Below are positions 13,701 through 28,700 of a DNA stretch of 64,000 nucleotides, one piece after another. The position numbers and the translations under genes were made by a program. This DNA comes from Anadara kagoshimensis (Eukaryota; Mollusca; Bivalvia; Arcoida; Arcidae): contig CM037867.1 in assembly GCA_021292105.1 (NCBI GenBank), positions 42,224,843 through 42,288,842 on the forward strand, in the 5' to 3' direction. Below the pieces are notes generated by a model. That model saw only the letters and a list, made by a program, of their open reading frames with translations. It ran no database searches and had not been told where the DNA came from. Every line of letters starts with the position of its first letter. Within the stretch, counting starts at the first letter, position 1.

Positions 13701-16700
13701 CTGTTCATTTGAAATTGACTAAATACATCCCTCCCACTCTACTTGCACTACTAAAAAGATTTGATAATGACAAATTTCATGAGAATCACCAATCAAATAG
13801 AGGCTATTTGGTTTACAGTACATTGTAGAAGGGGGCGGGGGTATACTGGTTCACCTTGGTTCTTCCATATGTCTGTCTGTCCAAAACAAAACTATTCGCA
13901 ACAGTTTCTCAGCAACACCTGAACACAACCTCTTGAAATTGTGTATGCTAGTTCAGTATGAGGCCCCATGCCGTGATTACCGACTTCAAGTCTGCCAGAC
14001 AGTTTTCTCAGCAACTTCCAAACACAGCCCCTTGAAATTTTGTATGCTAGTTCAGTATGAGGTCCCATGCCTTAAAAACAGATTTCAAATCTGCCGGACA
14101 TCTACCTCCTGTTTACCGACGATTTATGGGTGCAGGTAAAAGGCAGTGATTTTGTTACATTTTGTAAAAACTACCTTCTGTCTTTTAAATTAGGAAAATT
14201 TCAAGTTGTGAAATACAGCAAACTACATAATGACATGCTTGCAATAGCTTAGGAAATATGTTATATTAGTGGGTAAATTTATATCACTAGGTTTTGCTAG
14301 TATATCAATGTCATTTTGGGAATTTTAGTGGGTAAATTGGGAAAATTTAGTCATTTTTCCCCAGGGGAAACTACCTTTATTCAGTAGTAATTTTAGGCAA
14401 ACAAAATCACTGGCTGGGGTATACTGAGTGAGCAGTAGCTCACAGATATTTTGTTAGCTTTGTTTCATCAAACATGTTTTAAAACCTTATTGTCCCCTGT
14501 AGTTATTGTTTTATTCCCAATTTTGTAGCAAAGAAAAAGAAGCAGGTAGAGTCCACTACAGAAGGCTCGGATCATACTACAGATTCTGACACTGACTCCA
14601 GCTCTAGTTCTGGGTCTGATAGCCATGACGAGACAAGTAGAAAGAGGAGAAAGAAAAAACAAAAGAAAAAAGATTCTAAAAGAAAAAAGAAAGATAAGAA
14701 GAAAAAAGACAAGGATAGTGGGTGTGTGTTTAGAGAGCGAGTGAAGAATATTGGTTACACATAATAATTTCCCAGTCAAGATTACCCAACTAAAGTTAGG
14801 ATTTTGATACTGTTACTACACTGCCATCCATAAATAACAGTACATTTATATTGCACTACTGTATTTCCATAAATTGATGGCACATGGTTTTTATTCTTTA
14901 TTTCTTCTAATTGAAAATGTTTCTATTAAACTATCAATAAAATGCATTTAAAATGCACTGTCCTAACCAAATTATATTTTTAATTAAAAACGTTATTGTT
15001 CAGTTCTTCTGTACATAGAGAAATTTTGCGAAAATTGTGGAAATTTGATCAAGTTTATACACCAATTTGGCCTTATTCAAAGTTACATCAGGGCATTTAG
15101 GGTCAGGTAGGTCATTGTTGCTCGGGTTTTCTCCAGGTGTGATCATCATGAATATTCCAATTATGACATAACGTTTATAGTTGTTGTAAGTAAGAAGGTA
15201 CAGAAGGGATAATTTTGACATATTCATATTTGTTGTTTTGCTAAAACGTTAAAAATTTGCTCTACGTACAGAATTAAGTTCACTTTTTTTATGAATGAAA
15301 AATATTTTTCCCTATTAGGTCAGTATATTTTGTATTAAGTTTTGACAATTTTTGTGAGTTTGTTGGAAAATACGACTTTATTCTTGCATCTCCATGTGCA
15401 CTGAATTACTGGAAATACAGTAGGTTTACTTAACAATTGAACTGTTTAGAAATGCGGTTCATAGTCGATATGAACGCAATTGATATGCAAGCAAACTGAA
15501 TAACGCGCGTTAGCGCGTTATGATTAGTTTGCCTTGCATATCAATTGCGTTCATATCGACTATGAACCGCATTTCTAAACAGTTCAATTGTTATATTTAC
15601 GTTTAAAACTATTTTCTTTTCTTTTTCTTGGTTCAAAATCATTTTAGAAAATTTTAATTCCTCGCTTTGTCAACAACGATTTTCGATTAACGGAACAGCT
15701 GATGGAACAGCAGATTTAACTGATCAGCTGTGCAGTTTGGCGCCAGAAATTCTAGGACAAAATAGTGCGTGGTAAAAACAACAAATTGCATACAAAATTT
15801 CTACTAAATTGTTCAATTTTGTATTAAATACAATTATTTCGGTAATAAATAATCACAATTATGCAAACAATCAATAAAAGTTCCGGTTTTGTGTATTTCA
15901 TATTGTGTATTCATACACCGATTGTTGTGAGTGGAATTCCCGTGACGTGAAATATGCCGATTGTTGTGACTGGAATTCCCGTGACATCACCAAGGTAGAT
16001 CTTGCAGTTCATAGCCGATATGAACGCAATTGCTCTGAAACCTTGTGTAGAAGACAGAAAACAGACAAAATGTAAATATATGTATATTAAAAGCATGTCA
16101 GATTTCATTGATAGAATTGAACTATTGAATTTATGGCATCCTACATGTGCAATAAGAAAGAGATAGATGTGGATTTATTCAAAACTCGACTAAAACTGAA
16201 TAAATGACCAAGGTTGGCAGAGAGACATTTTGGGTCAATGGTGTAAGTGCCTTTGGTAGTCTGAACACCAAAAATGGAAATGTTTGTCTTCAAAAAAAAA
16301 AAATAAATAAATAAAATATAAACATTGTATTCATTCTTTCTCTTTGTACAGAGAAGAAGATGGAGAGAAGAGAGATGAGATAACTACAGTATTTGCTGAC
16401 ATACGAGCTGACGAGATACCCGACATACCATCGCAGAAGTTCCTTTATCGCGGAAGTCCACCAAATAAGGAGACAACAGAGAAGTAAATGTCTTATGCTA
16501 TTTTAAAATTCAGATTTTGGTTTTCTGTCTAAAACACAGAAGAGTTTATGCCATACAACAAGTTGTTTGTGTAAAATTCTACTTTGTCCTACACTTATAA
16601 CTTTGTCATAATATAGAGTTTTTAGGTTTGTTTACCTAACTAGTTTTTTTATCTGATTGCACGAAACACAAGTTTTATCGAACATGAATGATACAGAACC

Positions 16701-19700
16701 ACGGTAAAGTATGCACTTTTCGTCGGATTTCTCATTGTGACTTCATTTGGGAAGCTCTGATTTGTCAAATGTAAATAATGATGTCATTACTACAGAACAT
16801 ATGTCATAACATAGTTTGTCATTTTTCTGTGGTAAAATATAATTATTCACATAAATTATTCATTACTTGTTGCACAAGCACGACCCATAGTGATACGCCT
16901 ACTAAAAAGGTCTCGACATGATTTGGAGGGTTGTTCATACACACTATGTATATTATATGTATGTAGCCATTCAATTTAGTGAAATCCACCTAATATTATA
17001 TACATACTGTAAGTAGTAGAAGTTTGTGGAACTCTGCTGTATTGTAACTTGGCATTACAAAATGAAAGTCGTGGTTCTTTGGGTTGGGAACTTGAAATAA
17101 ACAAGGTCCCATGTCACAGTAGGCTTGACATAAAAGAAACCTTCTGTATAATGCCATCAGCACAATGCACAGGCAAATTTCTGCACCTTCACCTATAGCT
17201 GGTGACATCTCAATATGAGTGAAATATTATTTACTAGGACATTAAACTCCATTTCTTAACTCTTTTGTAGCGTAAATAATTCTGCAAAGAAAGTTTTTAT
17301 TTACTCAACAATTGGTAGAATGCTTGCTTTGTATGTGGTTTGAATCCTTGTTGGGTCTAGCCAAGACTTAAAATTAGGTAGTGACTGTTGTTTGCCAAGC
17401 ATCGGGCATTTAGAAAAGAAAGTCACTGGGTCTTTCCATTGGAAGAAGCAAAACTTAAAGACTGATGCTTGTCATGAAAGGCATGACATGCTAAAGAACT
17501 TTCCTTTCACATTGCCCCAAGCACATTGCGAGGTCAAAATTTTTGTCTCTTCACCTATACCTGGTGACATCTCAATATAAGTGAAATATTCTTGATTGGG
17601 ATGTAAACCCCCAACCAATCAATCAATCAAAAAATTAAATACACAATAAACCAAAAAATGTGTATTTTATTACCCGATACTTGTATATAAACTTGAACTC
17701 ACTTTCTTCTGTTGATTCAGGGAGAAATCACCACCAGGCTATGGTAATCGTCGGCCGATAGAGAGAGTGCCATATTCAGCACGGGTTAACTACAGCAGGA
17801 GTGGTAGAAAAATTAAAGGAAGAGGGACTGTTGTAAGTGTTGACTTGGACTGTAAAATGAAACTTGTTGTAATTTCTGTTAACATATTAATTTTGTTGAA
17901 ACAGTAGCACTAATTTGAATCGACCACCAAATTAAATATGATCATAGTAAACAAGATGATCCATGAACTGTAGTTCAAATGAATGTAACAAATTATAAAA
18001 TGTGCCAAGATTTGTACACGTCAGAAATAATACATTTACAGCAGTACCATATACTTGTATATGTATGTCTAAAATTTGCAAATGATTCTTATGATATTTA
18101 CACTAGTTCAGGCCTTTATAAGTATAGCCAAATTATAATTTACATTTAAATATTTATATGGTTAAATTAATACATTTACAGTATTCAACTGCCCATTTTT
18201 AGCCACCTGTTGACCACATATAGCCTGTGGTTTTGTATTTGACTGTTATATGATTTCTGTAGTTTACTATATAGTGGTGTTAAAAAACATTTAAGTTTAT
18301 TTTATCCTATATATCAACACTAATGGTGAAGGACACTTTGTGCCATATTGGATAAGTCATCATCACAGATTAGATGAACAACCCCAATCAAACCAGAGAT
18401 GATAAAGGTTTGATCAATGTTTTTCCTTGCAATACCTCATTTTTCAGCATTCTTTTTTTTTCATTTTACAGAGGTATAGAAGTTGGAGTCGAGAAAGAAG
18501 TGAGACACCACCACACTGGAAACAGGCTCAAAATAAAACACAGCCAAACGACCGTGGTGAACCACAAGATGACAGAGATCAACGATGGATACGAGGGGAC
18601 AGGTTGCCATCCTCCAGGCGGGGTAGACCAGAAAGAAATAACCAACGTAGGTTTTCTGGTGAGAGACCCCCTGGGAGATTTGAGAGAAGAGATTACGAAG
18701 ATCAGGCACCATTACGAGAACGTTTTAAACAAGAGGAACATTATAGTGATGAAGAAAGGTACTTTATATACAACAGTTTGATGCCAACACTCTGGTTTCA
18801 CATCTCAGAGCTGACTGCCTAAATAAAAGTGAAAGTTTGTAACGTAAAACACTTAAAAACTGATTTAACTGATTGTTTTGCCAGTTTTCCTGTTTTAAAT
18901 TGGAACTTTAAACTTTCTGTATCCAATAAAGCCATTAAAACTTCTGTTCCATGTCTACTGGTTTTAGAACACTATCCCATTTCAATTTTCCAGAATAATT
19001 CTTCGTTGTTTTTTACTTGATAATGTATAGTCCGTCAGAGATATTGTGGCAGAGTGTTTATAAACACAGACCAAGTTTATTATACACCAATAGGTATTAG
19101 TACCCTGTTGTCATTTACCTATATTCACACCTTCTTGTGTTCCTTTGTCAACTCCACCTTTATATATCCCTATCTCATGTTATATACATTATATAGACGC
19201 ATCCGTGTTTATATACACTCTGCAACAATATCACTGACAGACTATACAGTGTGATATATCATATACAAACTTAAACATTAAGCACTTGGTATATTTTTTT
19301 CAGGATTAAGGCTGACCACGAGGATGATCATTCACGGAAGAAACATAAAAAAGACAAAAGGTTAGTGAAAATTTAATCAGACTTAAAGTCACTGGACATA
19401 CTGTTTACAGGGTTTGCACAGAACTTGAAAAGTCATGGAATTTGACTTCTGTCTTAAAAAGTCATAGAATTGAGATTTTGCCTTGAAAAGTCATGGAATG
19501 TTGTAACATGTCATGGAAAAGTCATGGAATTTTGAATTTTAATTAAAAAAAACTTCGATTTAATCTGAAAATAAAGCAAAATAAATATTATAAAACTGTT
19601 TCTGACTTCGTGAGATACAGTTTGGTCCAAATAAACCCCAAAGACGTGAAACGGTGAAATCTGGTTTTGTCTGTTTTCGCACCCGACTTGTAGTTTACAA

Positions 19701-22700
19701 TCGAATGTAAACTTCTGCCTAATGTGATTCAAATCGTAAACGCATGGTTAATCATGCCACCGGCACGTAATTGTGTCCTGGAAAAAGATGAAAATGTCCT
19801 GGAAAAGTCATTAAATTTTTATTGGCAATGGCTGTATGAACCCTGGTTTATTTTGCTGTGTCTAGTGGCGCTTTTGTGTTTATTTTGATTTTGTAACTAA
19901 GCAATCATGGTCTACATTTATATATAAACATTTTCATCAATAGATTTTTAGTAAAATTAATTTTAAATGAAATAATGGAGAAATAATTGCTGATGTTTGC
20001 AGTAAAAGTACTTTTGTAAAAAAAAAAAAAAAAAAAGGACACAGAAAATGATCATTTTCTTTACCTCAAAATCCTGTGTACAAACCAAAATAGTACAGTG
20101 CTATTATTACGTGTACCAGAATACAGGAATGCTTGAATGATTTCATTGATTTTAGTATTCAAACAACACTTGTTGCATCAAAATTTATTAAAGTTATTTG
20201 ATAAATTGCATACTGCTTATGGACAACAATAAATGGAAACCCCAAAAAAAATATAACTTTCAACATAAGTCTTTTTTGTTTATAATAATGTTAGGATTTT
20301 GATGGTAATGACAATGACTGCAATCTATAGAATTCCCGCTAATAATAGCTTAGAAAGAAACAAAAACCTTTATGGCTGAAAATAATTTGTAATAATTGAA
20401 GATTTAGTAAGAATTATCATTGAAAAAGTAAATCTTGTAAGATCATCTGTATAATTGTTTATTTTTTGTTTTTTAGTCACAAGAAACATAAAAAGCATAA
20501 GAAAGTAAAACACAAAAAGAATGCCATGGAAACCGATGAAAAGGGCGAGTATAATGAGTCAGAAGGTGAAATAAGGTCACCATCACCAAAATCGCACAAG
20601 AAAAAGAAAGATAGAAAAAGGTCAGCATCTCCAGAAGAAAATGGTGAAAGGTCAAAAGGTGAAAGGTCAAGGAAACACAAAAGATCATCCAAAAAAGAGA
20701 AGCAAAGACATCATAGGTATATGGTTGTTAAAATAATAATGTAAAAATCTACGTGTATTTGTACATATGTTCATCAGGATATCACATATGCTTGCAGACT
20801 CTTGGAATAGGGTTCACCACTGTATCACGTGATACCCTCTAACGTTTGTGCGGAATACTTATTTCCAATGGATATGGAATAACATGAAATGACGTTTTCC
20901 CTCAAAACGACCTCATTCCAGGAATATGTGACGTTGATGTTTTCCAAAACGTTCCGCACAAACGTTAAGAGGTATTGATCACGTGGTACAGCGGCGAACC
21001 CCAATGGGGTCCTGGTGCTCAAATGATCCAAAAAGAAGCCATCTTACAGACCATTGACTCACTGCCTGGGTTTGTATCCCACTCAGGCAGATTCTAGTGT
21101 GAAAAAAAAATGTCAGTAATTTGGTGGTTGATAATTTTCTCTAGGTTCTCAAGTTTCCACCATCTTGACAGAAAGTACAGGTTTAACTATAATGTTTATG
21201 TTACAATGACTTCCATCTTCAATACTTTAAAAGGAAAAGATTTATTATTTTGTGATAATTTCTTGTCTTCAGCAAACATTTTTTACATATCCACAGGGAT
21301 TCTGAATTAGACAAAGAAGACAGAGGCCAAAGTCCACCTTCATCTAAAAACAAACGAGCTGATTCATCTGACAGGCATTCAAAGTCACGTTCTAGATCTC
21401 GCTCTCCCCAGCAAAGGAATAAAAAAGAATCCAGATCAAGGTCAAGGTCAATACCCAAAGAAAGAGGAAGGTCAAGGTCAGATTCAAAATCAAAGCATGT
21501 AAAAAGGAAGTCAAGTCGGTCATCTTCCTCTGAATCAGAGAGTGAAAAACGACCATCTCGTAAAGACAGGAAACGCTCTAGATCAAGACACAGGTCAAGG
21601 AGCGGGTCAAACTCCTCGGGGTCAAGAGGTCGGAGAAGTAGAAGTCGTTCTAGGTCAAAATCCAGAGATTATTACCGTGGATCACGGCATGATAGTGGAA
21701 GAAAAGACAGGAGAGAATCTGCTCTAGAAAAACAGCGTAAAGTACAGGCACTTATGAGGTATGCAATCACTCTTAACTTTACATACATGTATCAAAAACA
21801 AACATATATATCTATGTCCGAATATTGGGTTTTCTATGTTTCTGTTCCTGGTAGCCAAAAATGTTATTAGATACTAATTTCTGAGAAATTCTTTCAAAAA
21901 GTAACCTATATTAGCAAATTAAAATAATAATAATAATTTTAAATTGTGCAAACGTAGGGTTTAAGGGTTTTAAATAAAGTTTTCAAATTCTAACCATTAA
22001 TGGGCTGGCCTTGGCAGCTGATTGGCACAAAACACCATCCTATGAATCTTGTGGTCTCTTGCTGTTTAGGGTTCTTGGTAACCAAGTAGTTTAAACCAAA
22101 AGCCATCAAATTGTAAAATGTTTTGCATTCTAAGTAATTTTGGAGGTTAATGTTGAAGTGTTTATAGTATGTGTATAATAATAATAATAATATCCTTAAA
22201 AAAATGTATGCATAAACTTTCATCGTTAAAGTTTGTATATGAGTATATTTGATAGGTTAGCTTTAGAATTAATACAATAAACATTTTAGTTAAATTTGTT
22301 CATGTTCAGCCATGGTTATATCAGTTGACTTTTTTTGGACCAGAAGCATGGGAGAATATACTTTTTCTGTCAGTATTAAAGCTTATTGATACTTATGATA
22401 TGTATAACTACGTAACCGCTTTAAACATGTACTTTAAAGTATACTTTGATGATTGTTTACAGAGCTGTCAAAGAGAAATCGGAAAGTCCTCCACCAACAC
22501 ACTGGAAACCTGGACAAAAGCCATGGAAGTCAAAACCTCCTGAACCAAGTATATATAATCTGTAAGTAACATAGATACATGTAGTTTTATGGCAGTGTGC
22601 AATAAATTTTCTTTACTGTGTGAAATCTTCTGTATCACTGTTAAACACTATTTCACTGACAAACATTTGTATAAATTATTGGCAAAGGCAGGCACAAAAA

Positions 22701-25700
22701 GAAAATGATTTCACACTATGACATACACACTCTTTAAGATCTGGCCCCGGTTTCACAATCATTCCTTAGCTAAGATTTTCCTTAACTTAAATCTTGCAAA
22801 TTTTCATATCCTTATAAATTTGTTAATTTTCAAGATATTGAGGAATTTAAGGTGTCATTTTTAAGATCACTTCAAGATTAAAACATTTGCATTTAGTTTT
22901 GACAAACATATTCACCAGCAGTTGCAAAAAGAGATTACAAAAATTTGCTAAATTTAAGTTAAGGAAAATCTTAGCTAAGGAATGATTGTGAAACTGGGGC
23001 CTGGTCCATTGTCAAGTTTTGGGGGTCAGGTTAATCTGGAAATAGAACTTGTGACCCCCAGCATCCATAAATTCATGGGATCCTACCATAACCCCCTTTT
23101 CCCACTCAGAGCCTTCCCACTAAGATATGTGCCTGACACTATTTCTTTGTCTTTTCTAGGGCACAGATTACACAGCCAATTAAAAGTCCAGTGAAAGTTC
23201 CGGAAACAAAGATGGACACCGGTAAAGATCAGAAAAATGTTAATGGCAAAGATGTATCACCATCAAATGATGAGAGAAGTAGAAGGTCAAGGTCACCATC
23301 AAGGTCATTGTCAAGGTCACCAAGTTCTGATGATGGAAGAAAAAAGAACAAAGATGTGCATGACAGACAATGGGGTGTTGGTGACAAAACAGATATTAGA
23401 AGAATGTCTGCTGATTCGGATACAGAGAGAAGGATGTACGAGAAAGGTCATAGATCAGATGAAAGGTCATTGTCCAAAGACAAATTACCAGGAAGCAAGA
23501 TTCAGTATGACCTCGCAGAAACAGAAGATCCCATTCGGGCCAGTCCAGTACGAGCTCCAATGTATGATGAAACCAAAAAAAGGAGGTCAAGGTCATCCAG
23601 TTCTTCAAGGTCATATGATTCAAGAGGATCAAGATCAAGGTCTCGTTCAGGAGATTCAAGTGGTTCAGATTCTAGTTCAGAGGAAGAAAGAAAAAAGTCT
23701 GTTAAAAAAGTTGAGGTATGAACATAAAGCCTTGCTTTGTTTTATTGATAAAATGATTTTATGTACAGTTGACTCTCGTTATCTCGAACTCGACGGGGAA
23801 ATGCAAAAAGTTCGACTTATCCGGAGTTCGAGATAACCAATGTTAAAAACGGCAACAAAAGGGAAGTAATTCGTACACGCCTACCGGAAGTTGCTTCAGG
23901 TTTTATCTTGTCAAACTGTATATTGCCGTTTTTCTCCTATATCGTATGTATTCAATTATGCATTTTGTTTTATAAGATTTTCTTTAAGTACTCAAATCTG
24001 TAAATAACCGATTGCGCTATTGTTATTAGCTGATAAATAGTGGAGTCCGCTTTGGTCTCCATACCAGTTTCGCTTTGTGTACTTTAATCACCCCAAGCTT
24101 CCGGTGGTATTGAGTAATGTTCTCATCACATGCTTTTCGGCAGCCATGTTCAGCTTGGCAGTAATTATAACACCTGTTAATCTCCTTGAGGGTTTAATTG
24201 CTTATGCAATGGATAATAATTAAGGGCTTAAGGAAATGAGGAGGTCAGTGCAATGTTGTCATTTTAAAATCAACACGAGGCCGGCAGTCAAATATCTTAT
24301 GTCGGAATGTGTTTTTTCTACCAAAAAATTTCTAGGCGTTGACAAATTTGATTTTTAAAATTTTTTGTTCGAGTTAACAAATTTAATTTTCCAAAATTTT
24401 TTGTTCGAGTTAACCAATTTAATTTTCCTAAATTTTTTGTTCGAGTTAACGGGTGTAATTTTCCTAGGATTTTCATTCAAGGGGACAAAAATATTGTTCG
24501 ACATATATGATAATTCGAGATATCCGAGTTCGAGATAACCGGAGTGATTTTGGTTTAATAAAGAACAACTCTGTTCGGACTTTTTAAAAAAGTTCGAGAT
24601 ATCCGGTAGTTCGACATATTCGAGTTTGAGATAACGAGAATCAACTGTATGTGTCTTTTAGGACCAGGCCCGGGTTTCACAATCATTTCTTTACCAAGAT
24701 TTTCCTTAACTTAAATTTAACTGCAAATTATGGCAATCTTTTTTGATACCAAGAACAAAATATTTTTTTACAAAAACAAACACAAATGTTATAAGTTTGA
24801 AGTGTTCTTCAAAATGATGCTTGAAAATCTTGACTTACAAAATTATTCAGATTTCTAATTTATCAGATTTAAGTGAAGGAAATCTTAGTTAAGGAATAAT
24901 TGTGAAATTGGAGCCTGTTATTTTAAAAAATGCTCTTTAACTTCTGAGATGAGAACAAATTTCCTGAGTGAAAGGGATATAAATGCCTACTTGTAGAAAT
25001 GCATGTTAAAAGCTTGTACTGGAAAGATCAGATACGCACCCTCATATACAGAAAATTCTATCCCATCCCAGAAGTGGTTGAGGATTCTGTTACTTTATAC
25101 GATTTTAAATTTTAAAGTTAAATTCATTTAAAAAATATTAGTGCTGTATGAAACAAGTGGTCCTATACCAAGGAAGGCATAATTAAAGCCCTGTTACATG
25201 TTTATTAAAATTTAAGAATCGTTTTGATGGTTTTTTTTAGGAGAAAATAAAATGGCAACCACCACCAGAACCCGAGGAACCAGATAGAGATCACAGTCCA
25301 CCACCAGCACCACCAATGGTAGGTATTCTTTATTGTTGTATTTGATATTTCACTTGAGCCAGGTGTAGATAGCCAAAAAAGAAGGGCCTTACTCTTCTGG
25401 GGCACCCAGTCTCACTTCTCTGTGGAAGTTTATGTTTTCACTTTGCCAAAGGATTTACTTTCTGATTTGACATGGACTGGTATGTTTTTGTTTGATATAA
25501 ATAGGACCTGTGTATGCACCAGCCCAATAGTAAACGGAAAATCGAACATTAAATTTGTTAAACAAATTGATTGAAATTTTTTATATACTGTATAAGAAGA
25601 AGAAACATTAGCTGTAGGAAACTTTCGTGGGTTTCATCTTCTAAAATATTTCATGACAAGAAAAGTTCACGGTTCTGAACATTACGGAAAGTGTACCAAG

Positions 25701-28700
25701 GGAATTAAGAAATTTCCACTGATAAGATATATTTGCGGTACAAGTGTAATCATGAAAATTTCAAAAAAAATTTCCACACAAATGTTTCTTCTTATGCAGT
25801 ATAAGTCTTATGTGAGCATGGATGGGAATAATGTAACATTCGAACTACCAGGGTCCTTGGTGTCATATGATACTGTATGGCTTTTGGATCATTACAACTA
25901 CCAGGGTCCTTGGTGGTCATATGATGCTGTATGGCATTTGGATCATAACAACTACCAGGGTCCTTGGTGGTCATATGATGCTGTATGGCTTTTGGATCAT
26001 AACAACTACCAGGGTCCTTGGTGGTCATATGATGCTGTATGGCTTTTGGATCATAACAACTACCAGGGTCCTTGGTGGTCATATGATACTGTATGGCTTT
26101 TGGATCATTACAACTACCAGGGTCCTTGGTGGTCATATGATACTGTATGGCTTTTGGATCATAACAACTACCACGGTCCTTGGTGGTCATATGATGCTGT
26201 ATGGCTTTTGGATCATTACAACTACCAGGGTCCTTGGTGGTCATATGATACTGTATGGCTTTTGGATCATAACAACTACCACGGTCCTTGGTGGTCATAT
26301 GATGCTGTATGGCTTTTGGATCATAACAACTACCAGGGTCCTTGGTGGTCATATGATACTGTATGGCTTTTGGATCATAACAACTACCAGGGTCCTTGGT
26401 GGTCATATGATGCTGTATGGCATTTGGATCATAACAACTACCAGGGTCCTTGGTGGTCATATGATGCTGTATGGCTTTTGGATCATAACAACTACCAGAG
26501 TCCTTGGTGGTCATATGATGCTGTATGGCTTTTGGATCATAACAACTACCAGGGTCCTTGGTGGCCATATGATACTGTATGGCTTTTGGATCAAAGCAAC
26601 TACCAGGGTCTTTGGTGGTCATATGATGCTGTATGGCTTTTGGATCATAACAACTACCACGGTCCTTGGTGGCCATATGATACTGTAAGGCTTTTGGATC
26701 ATAACAACTACCACGGTCCTTGGTGGCCATATGATACTGTATGGCTTTTGGATCATAACAACTACCAGGGTCCTTGGTGGTCATATGATGCTGTATGGCA
26801 TTTGGATCATAACAACTACCAGGGTCCTTGGTGGTCATATGATACTGTATGGCTTTTGGATCATAACAACTACCACGGTCCTTGGTGGCCATATGATACT
26901 GTATGGCTTTTGGATCATAACAACTACCACGGTCCTTGGTGGCCATATGATACTGTATGGCTTTTGGATCATAACAACTACCAGGGTCCTTGGTGGTCAT
27001 ATGATGCTGTATGGCTTTTGGATCATAACAACTACCAGGGTCCTTAGTGGCCATATGATACTGTATGGCTTTTGGATCATAACAACTACCACGGTCCTTG
27101 GTGGTCATATGATGCTGTATGGCTTTTGGATCATAACAACTACCAGGGTCCTTGGTGGTCATATGATGCTGTATGGCTTTTGGATCATAACAACTACCAG
27201 GGTCCTTAGTGGCCATATGATACTGTATGGCTTTTGGATCATAACAACTACCAGGGTCCTTGGTGGTCATATGATGCTGTATGGCTTTTGGATCATAACA
27301 ACTACCAGGGTCCTTGGTGGTCATATGATACTGTATGGCTTTTGGATCATAACAACTACCACGGTCCTTGGTGGCCATATGATACTGTATGGCTTTTGGA
27401 TCATAACAACTACCACGGTCCTTGGTGGTCATATGATGCTGTATGGCTTTTGGATCATAACAACTACCAGGGTCCTTGGTGGCCATATGATACTGTATGG
27501 CTTTTGGATCATAACAACTACCAGGGTCCTTAGTGGCCATATGATACTGTATGGCTTTTGGATCATAACAACTACCAGGGTCCTTAGTGGCCATATGATA
27601 CTGTATGGCTTTTGGATCATAACAACTACCAGGGTCCTTGGTGGTCATATGATGCTGTATGGCTTTTGGATCATAACAACTACCAGGGTCCTTAGTGGCC
27701 ATATGATACTGTATGGCTTTTGGATCATAACAACTACCACGGTCCTTGGTGGCCATATGATACTGTATGGCTTTTGGATCATAACAACTACCAGGGTCCT
27801 TGGTGGTCATATGATGCTGTATGGCTTTTGGATCATAACAACTACCAGGGTCCTTAGTGGCCATATGATACTGTATGGCTTTTGGATCATAACAACTACC
27901 AGGGTCCTTGGTGGTCATATGATACTGTATGGCTTTTGGATCATAACAACTACCAGGGTCCTTGGTGGTCATATGATGCTGTATGGCTTTTGGATCATAA
28001 CAACTACCAGGGTCCTTAGTGGTCATATGATACTGTATGGCTTTTGGATCATAACAATTACCAGGGTCTTTGGTGGTCATATGATACTGTATGGCTTTTG
28101 GATCATAGCATCTCTCACTGCCTAGAATGAAATCTTACACTGGCAAGATTCTAGTGTGATAAACATTGTCTTTGATTGTCAAAGGTTGGTGTTTTTTCTG
28201 GGCACAACAAATTTCTCCACCATTCTTGGAAGTTACTATCCTTGAAGTTACCCCTCAATATAAGTGAAAAAATCTTAACTTGGGCATATAACTTTGGATG
28301 GGAACTTAAAATAAGCAAGGTCTTGTGTCACGGTAGACATGGGGTGATAAAAAACTTTGCGTACAATGTCATCAGCACATGCACAGGCAAAATTTATTAA
28401 CCTTTGCTTATAGCTGGGGACATCTCGATGTAAGTGAAATATTCTTAACTGGGACATTAAACACCATTATCCAACTCAACTCCATTATTCAGTTCTGGCT
28501 AACCATTTGAACTAACAAGTAATCTGATTTCATATAAAACTGAAATGGGCTCATAAATAAAATCAGTTGCTATGGTTTTGTTGTTTATTTTAGGTTTCTA
28601 CAGATGAGAATTCTCAGGACACGAGATCATCCCTAAGAATACCTACTCCACCACTTCCTTCATTAGGTCAAGTTGCCGTGGCAACATCAGAACTCGCAAG

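Noticed and set aside
14468-14779. Minus-strand frame opposite NKTR exon 8, and similar frames at 30330-30687, 20473-20692 and 18461-18712
   Set aside because: Shadows of Lys/Arg/Ser-rich coding exons on the other strand.
18374-18781. Alternative plus frame over NKTR exon 11
   Set aside because: Out of phase with exons 10 and 12 and lacks SETPPHWK.
25653-28125. Long repetitive proteins (464 and 762 codons) in the 54-bp array
   Set aside because: Frame is open only because the unit is 54 bp without stops; all units lie in an NKTR intron and three frames are equally open. No signal, domain or codon bias.
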